A stretch of DNA of 64,000 nt, from the NCBI GenBank assembly GCA_963678705.1, contig OY783218.1, positions 8,628,152 through 8,692,151 of the forward strand, read 5' to 3'. The translations under genes were made by a program, and so were the position numbers. This stretch comes from Panorpa germanica (lineage: Eukaryota > Arthropoda > Insecta > Mecoptera > Panorpidae). Within the stretch, counting starts at the first letter, position 1; each line of letters opens with the position of its first letter. The notes beneath the pieces are model-generated. The model had not been told where the DNA came from. It saw only the letters and a program-made list of their open reading frames with translations, and ran no database searches. Below, piece after piece: positions 23,922 through 36,287 of the stretch.

Positions 23922-24125
23922 AAATACTGAGTCCGAATAACTTTTGTCAATGACTTGCTTTGCTTGAACGGTATTTTTTCCGATTAAAAAGCAATGTTCT
24001 ATAGCAACACACGAAATTCACATTTTTGCATTATTTTGAAAATAACTAAAGTTGCGTCACTAAAGCCATTGTAGCTCGTAACCTTATGATCATAATGTCA
24101 TGAAATTTTGACAAAAATTATTGGA
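23922..24125 (-). pseudogene. Mariner element 5' part with transposase N-terminus (inverted)
   Basis: On the minus strand the shared mariner 5' UTR (ATTTCATGACATTATGATCA) leads to ATG and MQKCEFRVLL. After a one-base shift it reads HCFLIGKNTVQAKQVIDKSY and SDSV. This is the same N-terminal signature as at 4091 and 53911 (E-F-R-V-L-L-K-H-C-F-L-x-G-K-N-T-V-Q-A-K-Q). A stop and a frameshift interrupt it. Nothing downstream is recognisable. It is an old copy of the same mariner family. Confidence 0.75.
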
Positions 24126-24330
24126 AGCTTGGTACAATCTAAAAATCATATGAATTTATTAATCTATGAACTATAAATCTATAATATTCTATAAACTTAT
24201 TAAGCGATGCAATATCTTGAAGTTTTGTTAAATAAAACAGTGTAACCTTTAGAAAATAGCTGATTAATAACAGTTAGAAGCACATAGCTCCATAATAAGT
24301 AAGCCTAATGCAAACAGTATAATACCTTAA

Positions 24331-24803
24331 GTATCATTCCCACTCACTGCTTTAATTTAATTTTGTATTTAATTTAAATTACAGTACAATTTTTAATTTA
24401 ATTTATTTTTTTAAGTTTTTATTTTTTTAAGTCTTAAATTAAAAATATTAAATTAAGAAAATCTATATTATATTATAACCTCAAAAATGTGACAATCTGT
24501 CAAAATGCAGTAAGATTTACTTTTAAAAGAAGTTTAAGGTCAGTTTTTGAAAAATATAGAAGTGAAAACAATTTCTATTACTAATTGTTTTTAAAAATTG
24601 CAATTTTAATTATTTCACATACAATTTTGTTGTAATGTCAAAATTTATATTACTAACGATGCATACGCACCAACTAAATTAACTAAACTTAAATTAAAAC
24701 ACGAATGTGAAAAGGAATGCTTAAACGAAAACCTGAAATCTAGATTACAATGTTAAATAAAAACAGCAAATTAAATATCAAAACAGTGAATGAGAATAAG
24801 GCT
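24331..24803 (+). mobile_element. TTAA MITE family A, copy 3 (complete)
   Basis: TTAA flanks both ends (24327-24330 and 24804-24807). The left end contains CATTCCCACTCACTG and the right end, inverted, CTCATTCACTGTTTTG, giving about 30-bp imperfect terminal repeats. The 473-bp interior is AT-rich and non-coding and matches copies 2, 4 and 5. TTAA targets are characteristic of piggyBac-type transposases, so a piggyBac-mobilised MITE is the best guess. No transposase is present. Confidence 0.7.
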
Positions 24804-24807
24804 TTAA

Positions 24808-26737
24808 TCCACTTATTATTTCATATGTGAAATATTATATAGTTAATAATTATATTCATACGTTAGAACTCATGACTGTGGTCGTTGGAAGTCCACGCCA
24901 ACTTAAAACTACAATCCTAAGCTAGCGAGTGATACAACCGACTCCGGATATAAACCATAATTCAATTTTAAAGTCTAAGAATAGTATTAGATTTCTCACA
25001 TTTTCAATTGATCACTGACAGAGACAAAGATTACTTTTAAAGCGTGAGTAAGAGTTCCAAAACTACAACCAAACTCAAAAATAAAACCTTACAGTTGTCC
25101 ATTATATTTTCTTATTATAATTAATTATTGCACGCCTCTGTTTGCTTTCGGTGACGTCATTATTTATAATAAGAAAGGATAATATTTTTCTAATCTGTTT
25201 ACCCTTCTACAGCACATAATTTACAAAGGGTTTTAACTCTCCAAATTGGATGTCGCTAGATAAGTAAATTTCTTTCTTAGGACCGTAACTTTTAAATAAA
25301 TCATTAGACGATGATATTCAATTTAAATAACCAAGGACTGAAATATTATTGGGAAAATTAAATTAAGCATAGACCAAAGCGGCAAAGAGTGTCAATGAGA
25401 ATCACATATACGTTGCAAAGTTTCGGGACAAGATTTACACACTAAAGTGGAGTGGGGTCTAAAAGTGGTGATATTTTTATTTTAATCTATATACTACAAA
25501 CTCTGAGGTTAGTAGTGAAACACAATATCTGTCACATGTCACCGAAATATTCCGTTTTTCAATTGATTCAAAATGCCCGCTCTTGTTGAAAGACCCTATA
25601 ATATGAACTGAATGTTTATTTACCAATTACGTCCCACTGTTGTGACGTCACATATTTCCTTTTACTTTTACTTTTTGGTCTAAATATTATTATTTTCTTT
25701 AAGTCTAATTTTAGATTAGATGTGATATCACAAATCCAATAACTCCTCTCCCCCATCCATGTCACATCTTGTCACACTTTGAACCTTTCCCCCTCCCCTT
25801 ATTCTACACAGCGCATTCTTTTCATTAAAATACATCACTAAATATCCCACGCCTAATAAAGTTTAAAATAATATTTAATAACAGTACATATCCGAAACAG
25901 GAAATTAAAATTAAAAAAGAGAAAACTCTCCTCTCATTGAATCAAAATCCTATAATACCTCCCCCTTCTCCTCTTCCTCCTTTTTTATATAAATCTCCAT
26001 CCCTCTCATCCTTATAGAATAATTCGAAACGACATTAGGAAAGGCAAAGAGTGGGGATGTTCAATTTTTCAGATCTATCACATTTTATAGTAGGAGTGTT
26101 GGCCTAAGCCTTAGGCGTAACAACTCACACGCTGTATTTATTGCTACTAACAACGCAGAGGATGGGGTGCGAAGGGAGTAGAAGATAGAAGGGAATGGGG
26201 AGTATGTTACTGCGTTGAACTTTTTGCCCTTAATATTCAGCTTTCAGATTTCACTTTCTATTTTTTATATCCGTGGTTGTTTCGTTATGAAATAATCTGA
26301 TGAAATAATATCGTGACTTCGATTTTATAAGTAGTAGTAAAAAGTTTTAATATATTTCACTGTATTAAAGCAGTGGGCAAGAGCGTTAATGCATTGACAC
26401 CATGCTACTAGGCTTTCTATTTCAATATTCTTTTTATATTTCATTTCTCCGCGAATGGATATTATTTCTTTTAATGTAAGCTTATTTTTATATAGCTCTA
26501 AGAGTTTCTTTGTAATTACGGGACGGTGCCCCACGCTATTGTTATTAAGCTATTCTAAAATTATTTTTATATTCATTTTAAATAAATAAAAGTTTATTTA
26601 ATAAAAAGAAAATTATAAAAAATGGTTGTTTGTGTAATTTGTGGTGGTTTATAGCTTCATTAGTCAAACAAATCGAATATCAGCAGTACCATGATTTAGA
26701 ATTCTTTAGGAGCCAAATTTCAAATTTCTTTTTATTT
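24808..26737. other. AT-rich non-coding stretch
   Basis: No gene. A C/T-rich segment at about 25740-25800 contains TTGTCACACTTTG, shared with the repeat at 63486. Purine- and pyrimidine-rich patches occur at 25960-26000 and 26160-26200. Confidence 0.4.
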
Positions 26738-27150
26738 GGGTCATTTTTTAGTGGTCGTTTTTTTAATTGTTGATTGAAATTTATGTTAATAAATGTGTAT
26801 TGACATGTCTATTTTATTAAATATGTAAATCTTGACGGACATATAGCAATTAAAAATTTGAATTGTAGTTTTAGCGCTACAGATGTCGGCCATATTTATG
26901 ACGTAATATGTCGCACAATTAATGGATTAGTGAGTTATTTCTTATATGTACGTACGTTACGTAACACGTATTGGAATTTTCTGTAATGTTGGATCGCTTT
27001 AATTATTAAAGAGAATAAATTACTGTTTTAATTGTTAATATCTCCTAAAATATAACGAGTTATTAAGAAATAATTGGACATTTGATTTAATTTGGTCTTA
27101 GTAGCCAACTTAATCAATATATTACACAGTTTTATAGAAATTAAGACATT
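26738..27150 (+). repeat. Dispersed repeat G, copy 1
   Basis: This matches 28108-28713 in the same orientation. Shared words include GTTAATAAATGTGTATTG, AATTGTAGTTTTAGCGCTA and TTTATAGAAATTAAGACAT. The central part differs, as if one copy carries an insertion or the other a deletion. No frame, termini or target duplication could be assigned. Confidence 0.65.
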
Positions 27151-27344
27151 CTTCTCAAGCCCAGTATATTTGATTTGTAAGCAACTTAATACAAAACTTT
27201 ATACTTATATACTAAGTTAACTAAAGTCACTTAAAATATAACTTATTAGGTGCTTCTCTTACGAATAAATTTCATCTGTAATTAGTATATAATTAATTAT
27301 CACATTTTAATTATTAATACCGTATTAATTATTTATTTCATCGT

Positions 27345-27480
27345 AGCTTCCAGCTCACAAAGTACGTAGATATCAGCGTTGCTACGTCCCTTTCTACGTC
27401 TTGCGCTACGTTTCTCTACATCTATATAAGATTTACGTAGATACTTATACCGTAGCACAACGTAGCCAAGGGTATAGTAT
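27345..27480. other. Island rich in CTACG/CGTAG words
   Basis: TACGTAGAT, GCTACGT, TCTACGT, GCTACGTT, TTACGTAG and CGTAGC words are crowded here, as at 4490, 37125 and 45312. It is not coding. Its relation to a transposon is unproven. Confidence 0.35.
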
Positions 27481-28107
27481 GCGTGAATAATGTAAAATCT
27501 ACCCCAAACTCCTTTTAAGAGGGTAACTTAAAAGTATAATATATCTCTTTCTAACTAATGTGATAATCAGTGATGCTGTTTCACTCTAATCTTCTTGTTA
27601 TTGCTTTGTATAACACCTGAGTGCCAGGTGATGATGGTACGTAGTCGGCAGATGGCAAACGCCTTCCTTACTACGTAATGGCAACACTCATAACTTGTTT
27701 ACAAGAATGAAAAGAAAGAAATGTTCGCAGAAGTTGTTAACACCTTTGCGAAAATGGAGACGAATGTTTGTTGGATTACGACCAAAATAAATGTACCTAA
27801 CAATTATGGTTTAAAGAGAATATGACAATTTTATTAAAGTAGGTTGTCAAAGGACCGACATCTGCGTAGAAATAATTTGTGTAAAACGTACGGGTATTAT
27901 AATTGATACAAGCAGTTCATTTATTGTTAAATGATTTTTTATGTATAGGAGTAACGATATGGTGATGATGATGAATATAGGCAGAGGCGTACTAATGGGT
28001 TCGTCGTAGGCCCCGGATCAACATAGGCCTCCAAATATATCAACTGATTTCGTGTATTAGCAAGAAATAAACGTAATTTAAAATAGACTGGAAAGCAATG
28101 GGCTTGT

Positions 28108-28713
28108 GTCCTCATTTTTTTGTGGTCGATTTTTCAATTGATGTTAATAAATGTGTATTGGCGTGTCTATTTTTTTAAATATCTAAATATTGACGGAGAT
28201 ATAGCAATTAAAAGTTTGAATTGTAGTTTTAGCGCTAGAATTGGTCTGCCATATTTGTATGACGTGAAACGCATTTTAACGTCAGTTATTTGTTGAGTAG
28301 GTCAGTGCTGTAGTAATGTTCTGTAGCTGTTGGTAGTCAAATAATCAAGTCAAATCAAAGAATAAGTTTTTATTTTATTTAACCCTGCTATGGCAGACAT
28401 AATATTGAAATTTTATTGTTCCTTGAAATAGCTGTAAATAATATTTGATATTTTGATATATAAATACATATAGCAGACATTTATGATCTGTAAGCTTGGT
28501 AACCTTACACAAGGATTGTGATGTCACATGCATTTGGAATGTGTACAACTTTGAATCCCTTTAATAATTAAAGAGACAAAATGACTTTTTTAATTGTTAA
28601 TATCTCTTAACATATAAGGAGTTATTAAAAAGAAATTGAACATTTGAGGTTCTAGTAACCCACTTTATCAATATATAGTACACTTTTATAGAAATTAAGA
28701 CATAGGATACAAA
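28108..28713 (+). repeat. Dispersed repeat G, copy 2
   Basis: This is the longer partner of 26738-27150. The extra sequence lies between about 28290 and 28540 and shows no feature of its own. Confidence 0.65.
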
Positions 28714-29757
28714 CCCATTGTATCTTCTTGTAAACCGTTCCAATGTAAGTGCGCCAATTTCTCCCAGGCGCTACTGACGTATATGCTTACGAAAAATATA
28801 TTATACAAATTCTATATATGAAAATGATTAATTCTTTTAAACATAGATAATCTTTTCTACATAATATTCAAGGGGAACGCGTGAAGCTAAAACGCGAACA
28901 AACATTTACCGTTTACTGAACTATTGATGTGCACGAGCTTTTTTACAACTGCTAGCCCAGGGCGAATTTCTTTTATATGTTTACACCCGAATCCCACATA
29001 TTATACGACCCTAAACGTAACCAATCATTCCACAGATTCATAACAATTTTATGACACAAATTTAATGTTTAGATATTAACTTGATATGCGAGCTTTTTAG
29101 CCGTCCTCGATTATTTTCCAGCGGGCACTCGGCTCTGTCCTCCTTTTGTATTTCAATGCATGGTTTTTGAGAATTGTCACCCTACCCGTATATCCGCTGA
29201 GCATCAACTAAAACCTTTTAGCAAATACAGTTCCTATTTCATTTGAAAGTCTGCCACGCTACTGACACACGCGGGCAACTCGCGGAATAGCAAATGGTGG
29301 ATTAGTAGCTGAATGGCATCAGCGTATCGTGGGTAAGTAACGGGGGGTGGGGGTACAGAGAGGGTTATCGTCTGTGCGTGAATGTAAGTATTCAAAATAT
29401 TGCTTCAAGGAATCGATCGGAGGGGGTGTGCGACGAATAGAGGAAGAGGATTATCCTTGGGGTGTTTTGTTACTAAAATTGCTGTCAGTTTAGAGATATT
29501 TGTCAATATTATCTTTTCTTAAACCAATCTTTTAATATATTTACAAGATTTTTGGTGTCAGGCAATTTTTACGAATACTGAATTAAATCAAAAATGTTTT
29601 TCAAATTTTAATATTATATACCATTTTTACATGCCCAGTAAACAATTTTGTGAAGTGTGCCTTTTTGTGACGTTTCTATTACTATTGTACTTCAATTATA
29701 GAATCAACTTTATTTCGCTTCTTCATTTATAGCCGATAAAATTTCACATGACAACTC
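28714..29757. other. Non-coding stretch with GC-richer patches
   Basis: A G-rich run (29342-29363) and a GTAAGTAA donor-like site (29333) lie next to a short open stretch (29270-29332). Nothing is firmly a gene. Confidence 0.35.
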
Positions 29758-30000
29758 TTTCATGACAAAAAAATCATACGCATCTTCAATATGATGGCAA
29801 AGTGACTCCAAAATGTTAACTGGTTGCTAAAGAGAGCGTGATCGTTTCTTTGGTGTTTCTGATCAGAAACTGATGCGAAAGTTTCAGTAGCAAAATGTAT
29901 TACCCCACGCAGAGGCAACCTTAGGGGGTGGCAAGCAGGACCTCGTTCTTGTAGGGGCCTCGCATTCTCGCACAACAACCCAATTAGAAAAATGCATTAC
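29758..30000. repeat. Repeat H fragment joined to a GC-rich repeat end
   Basis: The left 65 bp match repeat H (11122 and 53438 copies). The right part (GGGGTGGCAAGCAGG, then GGGCCTCGCATTCTCGC) matches 31240-31315. The 72-codon minus frame (29760-29978) spans both. GC-rich ends of this kind are seen in insect hAT-like repeats, but I cannot confirm the family. Confidence 0.45.
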
Positions 30001-30550
30001 TATATATCTATTTGAATCTCGCGCCTCGCTCTTTAGAAATCCCACTTGAATCAAAAAACTGTGTCCTGCTTTAAGGCATTCATGTGCCTTAGTTTATCAT
30101 CATTAATATTTGTCATCTTTGTGCTTGTTAACTTTTATAACACTTCCAATATAAAATTTTATTTCTCGTCAATTATCATCAAAAATACTTACTTACAATT
30201 TACATAAATTATACAAAGAACAAGTGCCTCAAAAAGATGGCTTAATTAATTTTAACCAACAATATTTATTTTTATTATTGAACACTATTTGTATTAACTA
30301 CTAAATTGATTAGATGCTCAGCTTAGTATTGGGAAGAGTGCCTCAAAATCCGTCTGAATGTACAATTAATATAGCTACACTTTTTAAAACATATTCGTGA
30401 CAGTGTAATACTTTATGATTTAGCAATAAAATAATTATCGTAGTATTAAAATAACAGTGAATTGAATAAAGTTAACCTTATCGACAAATATGTAACTGAT
30501 AAACCAGGAAATAAATTTATAGTACACCACGTCTCTAGTTGTTAGATTCA

Positions 30551-30643
30551 GGTGGGTCCACACGTGACATTTAACTTCTTAAACATTCCTTGTTATTTAT
30601 ATATGTAGTAAATTTATCAATGTATACAAGTGTGGACCACGCT
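30551..30643. repeat. Short inverted-repeat element
   Basis: GTGGGTCCACAC on the left and GTGTGGACCAC on the right form 11-12-bp arms around about 70 bp of AT-rich DNA. It may be a tiny MITE or a hairpin. No duplication of the target is clear. Confidence 0.35.
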
Positions 30644-30693
30644 TTAGAACAGTCTACGTTGTTCCTATCAGCTATAAACTTAAAGAAAAAAGG

Positions 30694-30753
30694 GTTTAGT
30701 GTAGTTCGGTAGTTCAGTAGTTCTGTAGTTTCGTAGTTCGGTAGTTGGATAAT
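30694..30753. repeat. Degenerate short tandem repeat
   Basis: About six units of 8-10 bp built on GTAGTTCGG follow one another (GTAGTTCGGTAGTTCAGTAG and so on). Confidence 0.7.
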
Positions 30754-31239
30754 CTTTATTAACTTTATTTACTGCGCTGAGGTGGAAGCGACTTTCTTAG
30801 ACCTGAAACCATTCACCAAGCTATCGGAAGCAGTAGTACAGTTTATATTGGTTGAATATTGGGCTGTAAAAACCAAAAACACTGCTTATCTCAACACGCC
30901 AGTCACAAGCGAGGAGGAAACAGTGGCAGCTAGAAAGAGGGGCTCGTTTGAATGTAATATAAAAAAGAAATATTTGTAATTATTACGATTACTCATAATT
31001 GTTTATTATTTTATTCTGAAATTGCTGTAAAAATGTTTAAAACCTTTTGTGTTTTGAGTTTGTTATAATGTGTGTTGTGAAAACGAATGTATGTATACAT
31101 ACATTATATGTATTATATATTAGGATCGTCAATAAATGTGACTAGGTTTAAATAGAGTAAGTGATAAATATGCATTGCATCCCATCATTCTTGACTATAT
31201 GATTTTTGAACTGATAATGAAACATGCGTTAGTGACACT

Positions 31240-31315
31240 CAGAGGGGGTGGCAAGCAGAGCAACTGCCCAGGGCCTCGCATTCTCGCGCAACAACCCAAG
31301 TAGAAAAATTAATTA
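31240..31315. repeat. GC-rich repeat end, copy 2
   Basis: This matches 29917-29990 in the same orientation (GGGGTGGCAAGCAG, GGGCCTCGCATTCTCGC). Flanks are unrelated. Confidence 0.5.
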
Positions 31316-33141
31316 CTATGTATGTGAAGCCACGCCCATAAGTATTTGGTATGATGATACTGTATTGGAAGTTTGAATAGTAATTGTGATTGAAAGATAA
31401 GTTGCTCTATTAAAAAGAAACCTAGTTGGAAGTCTATTTCAGTCATGACATAGGCTAGCTCGTAGTACATACTGTTTTATCATGAATGCACATTCCCGCT
31501 CTAGCACGTGTGTCCTTCCTTTTTGGATGTAATTAAGGCTGATATCAGTCACAGATTGGTAGCTGAAACTTCAGCATCGTAGCGACAGTCAACCGCTTAG
31601 GAAATCTTAGTTCAGCCAACTGTGTACAAGTAAAGGTACCTTCCAGGTACGTGATATTACAATACTGCTAACCAACCATCGCTATTATAAGAACGACATG
31701 AATAACAACAACGCATTTTACCAATTTTACATAATATGTACTTGTAATTGTGTTAACGCAAGGAGCTAATCCCTACAATCGTAATTGCACTCCGCCACTG
31801 TATTGGAGAGCGTTCAGCTGATTTGAAGACATCCTGAACAAGGAACACAGACACAGAATTCATGAGAAAACATGTTTACAGACAGAAACAGAGCAAAAGC
31901 CGTTTACTTGAACGTGACCCAATAAATTGCTGAGATAAAACGTTGAAAAGCGCACGACGTTCGACGACGCGACGCTGTGGAATGCGACGCTCTAACTTCT
32001 ACAATTTTCCGATAAATTGTTTATAGATTTTGAGTAAATAATCTTAAATTACTTGTTAATTTTCTAGTTAAAAAATTATTGATGTTTGGATGTATTTGTC
32101 ATTAACCATTATGGCACTCAGGTACTATTTAACAGAATAATTTTTACTGTGTACTTCTGACAGTGTATAAATGAGAAACAATTCGATATAAGAAACAATG
32201 TATTTACGATCTCAGAGCCAATAAATTCACATGTTGAACGACTACTGCAGAAGCCACTACAACTATAAAGTATCGCTGATAGCTGCTAAATTACTGGTGG
32301 ACCGCGATAACAGTATTACTGACAGTAGGGAGGGAAAGAGAGGGACAGAGGGAGCTTAAAGAGGTAATTTAAAAAGCTACAATCAATTACAAAATATTGG
32401 CTGTTGGTTTTTCATTAATAGTGACGTTAAAAAATGTTCCATTTTTTCGTTCTTTCTGAATTTAATATAAATTTTATCATTAACTCTGCTTTAATTTTTT
32501 TTTTAATTTAGTTTTAGGATATTTTAATTTCTCTGCTTTAATTAAAGTTAGTAAATTTACACATTGTTTGTATTAATAAATTTCTATATGTTAGTTCATG
32601 AAATTTACTCAGAAAGTTTTTTATTTTTTTTAAATATGATACCGCAGTAAAATACCTTGCAGATGCGCTGTTTTGTTGCAATCAACCTTGTAAACCCATA
32701 ACAAAACTGACATGTTACGTAAACGATTTTATCTACTATACAACGTATTGTGACTTATTTTACTGCTATTTGAAAAATAAATTTACTATTTGTATATCAG
32801 CATACTCATAAAACTTCTTTGGAAACATTACAAAATCTTAAGCAGTCTTCTTTAAAGCCTAAACCTATTTGATTAGCTCTAAAGTAAGACCTTTTTAGAT
32901 TAAAATTTAGTAGATTTATTATATATCGAATACAAAACGGTAAAGTGCAATTTTTTTTCATAATTTATTTAAAAAACATTTTTCTTTACTCTCCTATATT
33001 TTTTCTAAATTTTATCTTGAGATTTCCTGTGTATAATAAAAAATACTTCAAATGGGAGGTGAGCCTGAAAATTGCTAACCTTGTTATTAATTATCTCGGA
33101 TTCTAAACGGATTTAAGCTTTAAGATTATAATAAAATTATA
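31316..33141. other. Non-coding stretch
   Basis: No gene or repeat body is recognised. A GC-richer patch at 31780-32010 contains GACGACGCGACGCTG but has no open frame of note. Confidence 0.45.
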
Positions 33142-33352
33142 TACTTCAAATTACGAGAGTTTGGCGGCGACTCCTACTTAAAAGAAGTTGTGGGGTTAAA
33201 ACTGCTAAAACTAAAAAGCACTGATTCACTTATTTTTCTATAATGTATATAGAAACGAATAAGATAAAATTCATTATCGTATTATAGATTTATACCGCTC
33301 TTATAACCTCTTTTAAGTATAAGTCGCCGCCGAACTCTCGTGATTTGGACTA
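33142..33352. mobile_element. Mariner-type MITE B, copy 2 (complete)
   Basis: It has the same termini as at 14372: TTCAAATTACGAGAG on the left, CGTGATTTGGAC inverted on the right, with CGGCGGCGACT in both arms and TA on each side. The 207-bp core is nearly collinear with copy 1. No coding capacity. Confidence 0.8.
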
Positions 33353-33930
33353 TAATAAGAAACTTTAGATTTATAAGTAAACGTTATTCTTAACCTATAA
33401 ACAAAAATTTTAAAAAATCTATCAAAAAGGTAACACACAAGGTGACAATCTAAGGTAACATCCCATTTTTTGCGTTTAGTGGGCACAACCTGCTGCCAGC
33501 GTAGCAGATCTACTTGCCCCAACCTCGGTAAAGACCAGAGAATATGTATATATAGTATAATTAACAATTCTAAGATAAATTAAAAAAGAAAAAATCTCTA
33601 TTGTATAACAGTCTAGACACCATTCCGAAAAGGGAGACTTTTATGTCCTCTATTATCATTAAAAAAATAGACAGTTTACCAAGTCAGTCAAATAAACCAA
33701 AAAAAAAATGTTTCTAATTGCCAAAAGTAACCACAAGAGGCGCTGTTTATAGCTGTTTAATATTTAAGTGAAGGCCATAAACTTATTTCTTTTTAAAAAA
33801 TATTTTTTTTAATTTCTGTAGCATTTAATTTTATAGTTGTTTCGTACGATTCTTAAATTTTTTCTCTTAATTTGTTTATTGCTCTTTTAAGGTCATTTTA
33901 GACAGGGTTACTTAAAATAAAATATGCATA
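33353..33930. other. AT-rich non-coding stretch
   Basis: This lies between two MITE B copies. The 84-codon minus frame (33313-33567) overlaps the MITE end and has no motif. Confidence 0.4.
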
Positions 33931-34069
33931 TAGTTCAAATTACGAGAGTTCGGCGGCGACTCATATTTAAAACAAGTTGCGGGGTATAAACTGCCGATAT
34001 AACTACAAAGCACTGACTTACTTATTTTTCTACAATGTATATAGAAACGGATAAGATAAAATTCATTAT
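33931..34069 (+). mobile_element. Mariner-type MITE B, copy 3 (truncated)
   Basis: Left terminus and about 137 bp of interior match copy 1. Homology stops at ATTCATTATA near 34069 and the right terminal repeat is absent. It is 580 bp from copy 2 in the same orientation. Confidence 0.75.
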
Positions 34070-34154
34070 ATTCATTTTTTGACGAGTATTTCAATTTTTA
34101 AATTTATAGATTTTGAAAAAGTCACATATTGATCATAGGCGTAGTAACATTTTG

Positions 34155-34252
34155 CAGGCCATCCATTAACTACGTCACGCGCAAAGGGTCTAGAAATTAA
34201 AGCAGGATGTGACAAAAAAGTGGGGGCGATCACAAGCGTTGTGACGTCACCT
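34155..34252 (-). repeat. GTGACGTARTTAATG-type dispersed repeat
   Basis: The minus strand reads GTGACGTCACAACGC, then TTTGTCACATCC and GCGTGACGTAGTTAATGG. The order of CACTTT-TTTGTCACA, a C/T-rich linker and GTGACGTAATTAATG recurs at 63486-63570. The pattern resembles a repeat widespread in arthropod genomes. The short minus-strand peptide DVVNGWPAKCYY is open but unassigned. Confidence 0.45.
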
Positions 34253-34260
34253 GCAGTATA

Positions 34261-35756
34261 AAATATATTAAGAAAAATTGTAATAAAGCAGTATACATGT
34301 GAAAAATTTGAATGTAAATAGTATACATTTTGGAGCACAATTGTATCAAGGATAGGAGAATAATAAGATTGCGATGATAATACAACAAAGTTCATCTCTT
34401 TATTTTTAATGCACAAAACACCTTTATCCATTTATCTCTTCGACTGTGAAATGACTACTACTAAAAGTACCTTCGAGGTATTTTAATAAAATTATAACTA
34501 AAAATAAACTTTAAAAAAACGTTACCATTTACGTTACTGGAATGACGCTTGAATTTACCGGATCGCATAACTATAGAGTAATTTGTTAAAATAGCAAGAG
34601 TGTAAATAAAGTTGGGGCGCAAACCAGTCGAGTGTAATTATACCCCTGGGAGGCAGTCTACCTGCACAAATGCACGCGTTCGCCGGAGTGCTGCAACCGT
34701 CCCTATCGGTTGGTTTATTACGGGATCGTACATTTTTCATTAAAAATTAAAAAGAATGCTTTAAGTTAAGAGAATCAATTTGGTAACTCTCTTTATGACT
34801 TTAGAGACTGTAATAAATTACTCTGTTACTGTTCATTTTTCTATTCTTTTAAAAGTTTTTAATGCACGCTGGCTGGAAGGTTCCGGATTTCACACAGAGA
34901 TGGCGATTAAATATTAAATTTGCATAGAGCTCCACGCTTTCATCATCTTTGATGTACTTAAATTTGAAAGTGACAAATAATCAGAAACTGCTGCGTTATG
35001 TAATTGTGAAAATAGTCTTTACGAAAGCGTCAAAACAAAATATAATGCATGATTTCACAAGTTAAAACTTACATTTAAGGTTAAAACCTTAAATTAAAAC
35101 TGAAAACAATGAGTGTAAATATTTTCTAAGACGTCATGTGAAAAACAATTAATCAAATTTAAGAAACGTTTCCGCAACTTACATTCAAGTTTTCCAAGAG
35201 ACGACAGACATAGTATAAATATATTTTTTTTAATTTTCTTTTTTTTTTAATATTACAGTTTTCATTTATATGGGTCTCCACTCTATTCACATTTTAATAT
35301 ACTTGTAGATATATACACTCGTATTACTTTACATATTCTTAAGCACATTTTTCGAAGAGGGCTTCTTCTTCTTTTTCAAGTGGAAAATGCATCTCTAAAA
35401 ATAATATTAAAAAAAAAAGTAGAGTATAAAAATAAATTATATTTTTATGTTTTATTTTCAAATAATATTTTTATCTTCTATTAAAATTCATTTGTGTGTT
35501 AAGGTATAAATATGCATATAATTAAGGCACTTATTACTGCACGAGGATACCATTGCGGCGTAGATAGTAATGTTACTGGAAACCTCTGCCTATAGACGAG
35601 GATTTTCCATGATGTTGATGTTGAAATGTTTTGAGTGTTTTTTTTGCAACAACGTTTTGTACAAATAAATTAGTGCTTGCACAATGTGATAGAGTGAGAC
35701 AAATAGAGCATATTTGTATCTCTATTTCATATATTTTTAGACTACGAGTGTCATTC
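34261..35756. other. AT-rich non-coding stretch
   Basis: No supported feature. Minus frames at 34072-34431 and 34555-34740 show no domain. Confidence 0.4.
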
Positions 35757-36105
35757 AAATATTATTCAAGCAAAATATTTTAATACGATTTATTGGTGAT
35801 TGATTTCCTTCAACAGAAATATATTTTTTCCATCGTATAGGGAGCTTTTTGGTCCCTTCGTGGAAAAAACAAGATGGTTATCCCAGTAGCCAATTGCAGA
35901 CGTACTGTTTGATCGCAGCGTTGTCTTCAACGCCTTCTAGTGTCTTATTCAGTGGACCAAACATATTGTAATCACATGGGAAGTGTGGAAGGCATGGTAA
36001 ACCTTCAAGGGATTGCCAGAGTAATTTAGGAAGTTTATTATGACCTTCTAATCAGTAGTACACCTTTTGAGTCCTAAAGCACAATAGCCAAAAGTGTTAG
36101 GGCAA
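35757..36105 (-). pseudogene. Mariner transposase C-terminal fragment
   Basis: Reading the minus strand from about 36105, LDSKGVLL-like residues (LGLKRCTTD in the neighbouring frame) come first. They are followed by PCLPHFPCDYNMFGPLNKTL, EGVEDNAAIKQYVCNWLLG, a stop, and PSCFFHEGTKKLPIRWKKYI. Mariner transposases end with P-x-S-P-D-L-A-P-S-D-Y-x-x-F-G-P-L-K-x-x-L-x-G, then D/E-x-x-W-L, F-F-x-x-G-I-x-K-L-P-x-R-W-x-K. The third catalytic aspartate (in CDYNMFGPL) is kept. Stops and at least one frameshift make it a pseudogene. The N-terminal half and catalytic core are missing here. Confidence 0.78.
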
Positions 36106-36287
36106 ACAGCGGAGTCTTAGCTTTAATTAACCTTGATTTTTCACTTTATTTCTACAAACATTCTATTTCTTGAGTCAAATGAACAAAATTCCGGGTTATA
36201 TTTGAATGCCCATCGTATTTACAAATCCTAATTCCTTCTACGCGCGATACAATTAAAAAAATAATAAATATCGCAGATTCTATTGGA

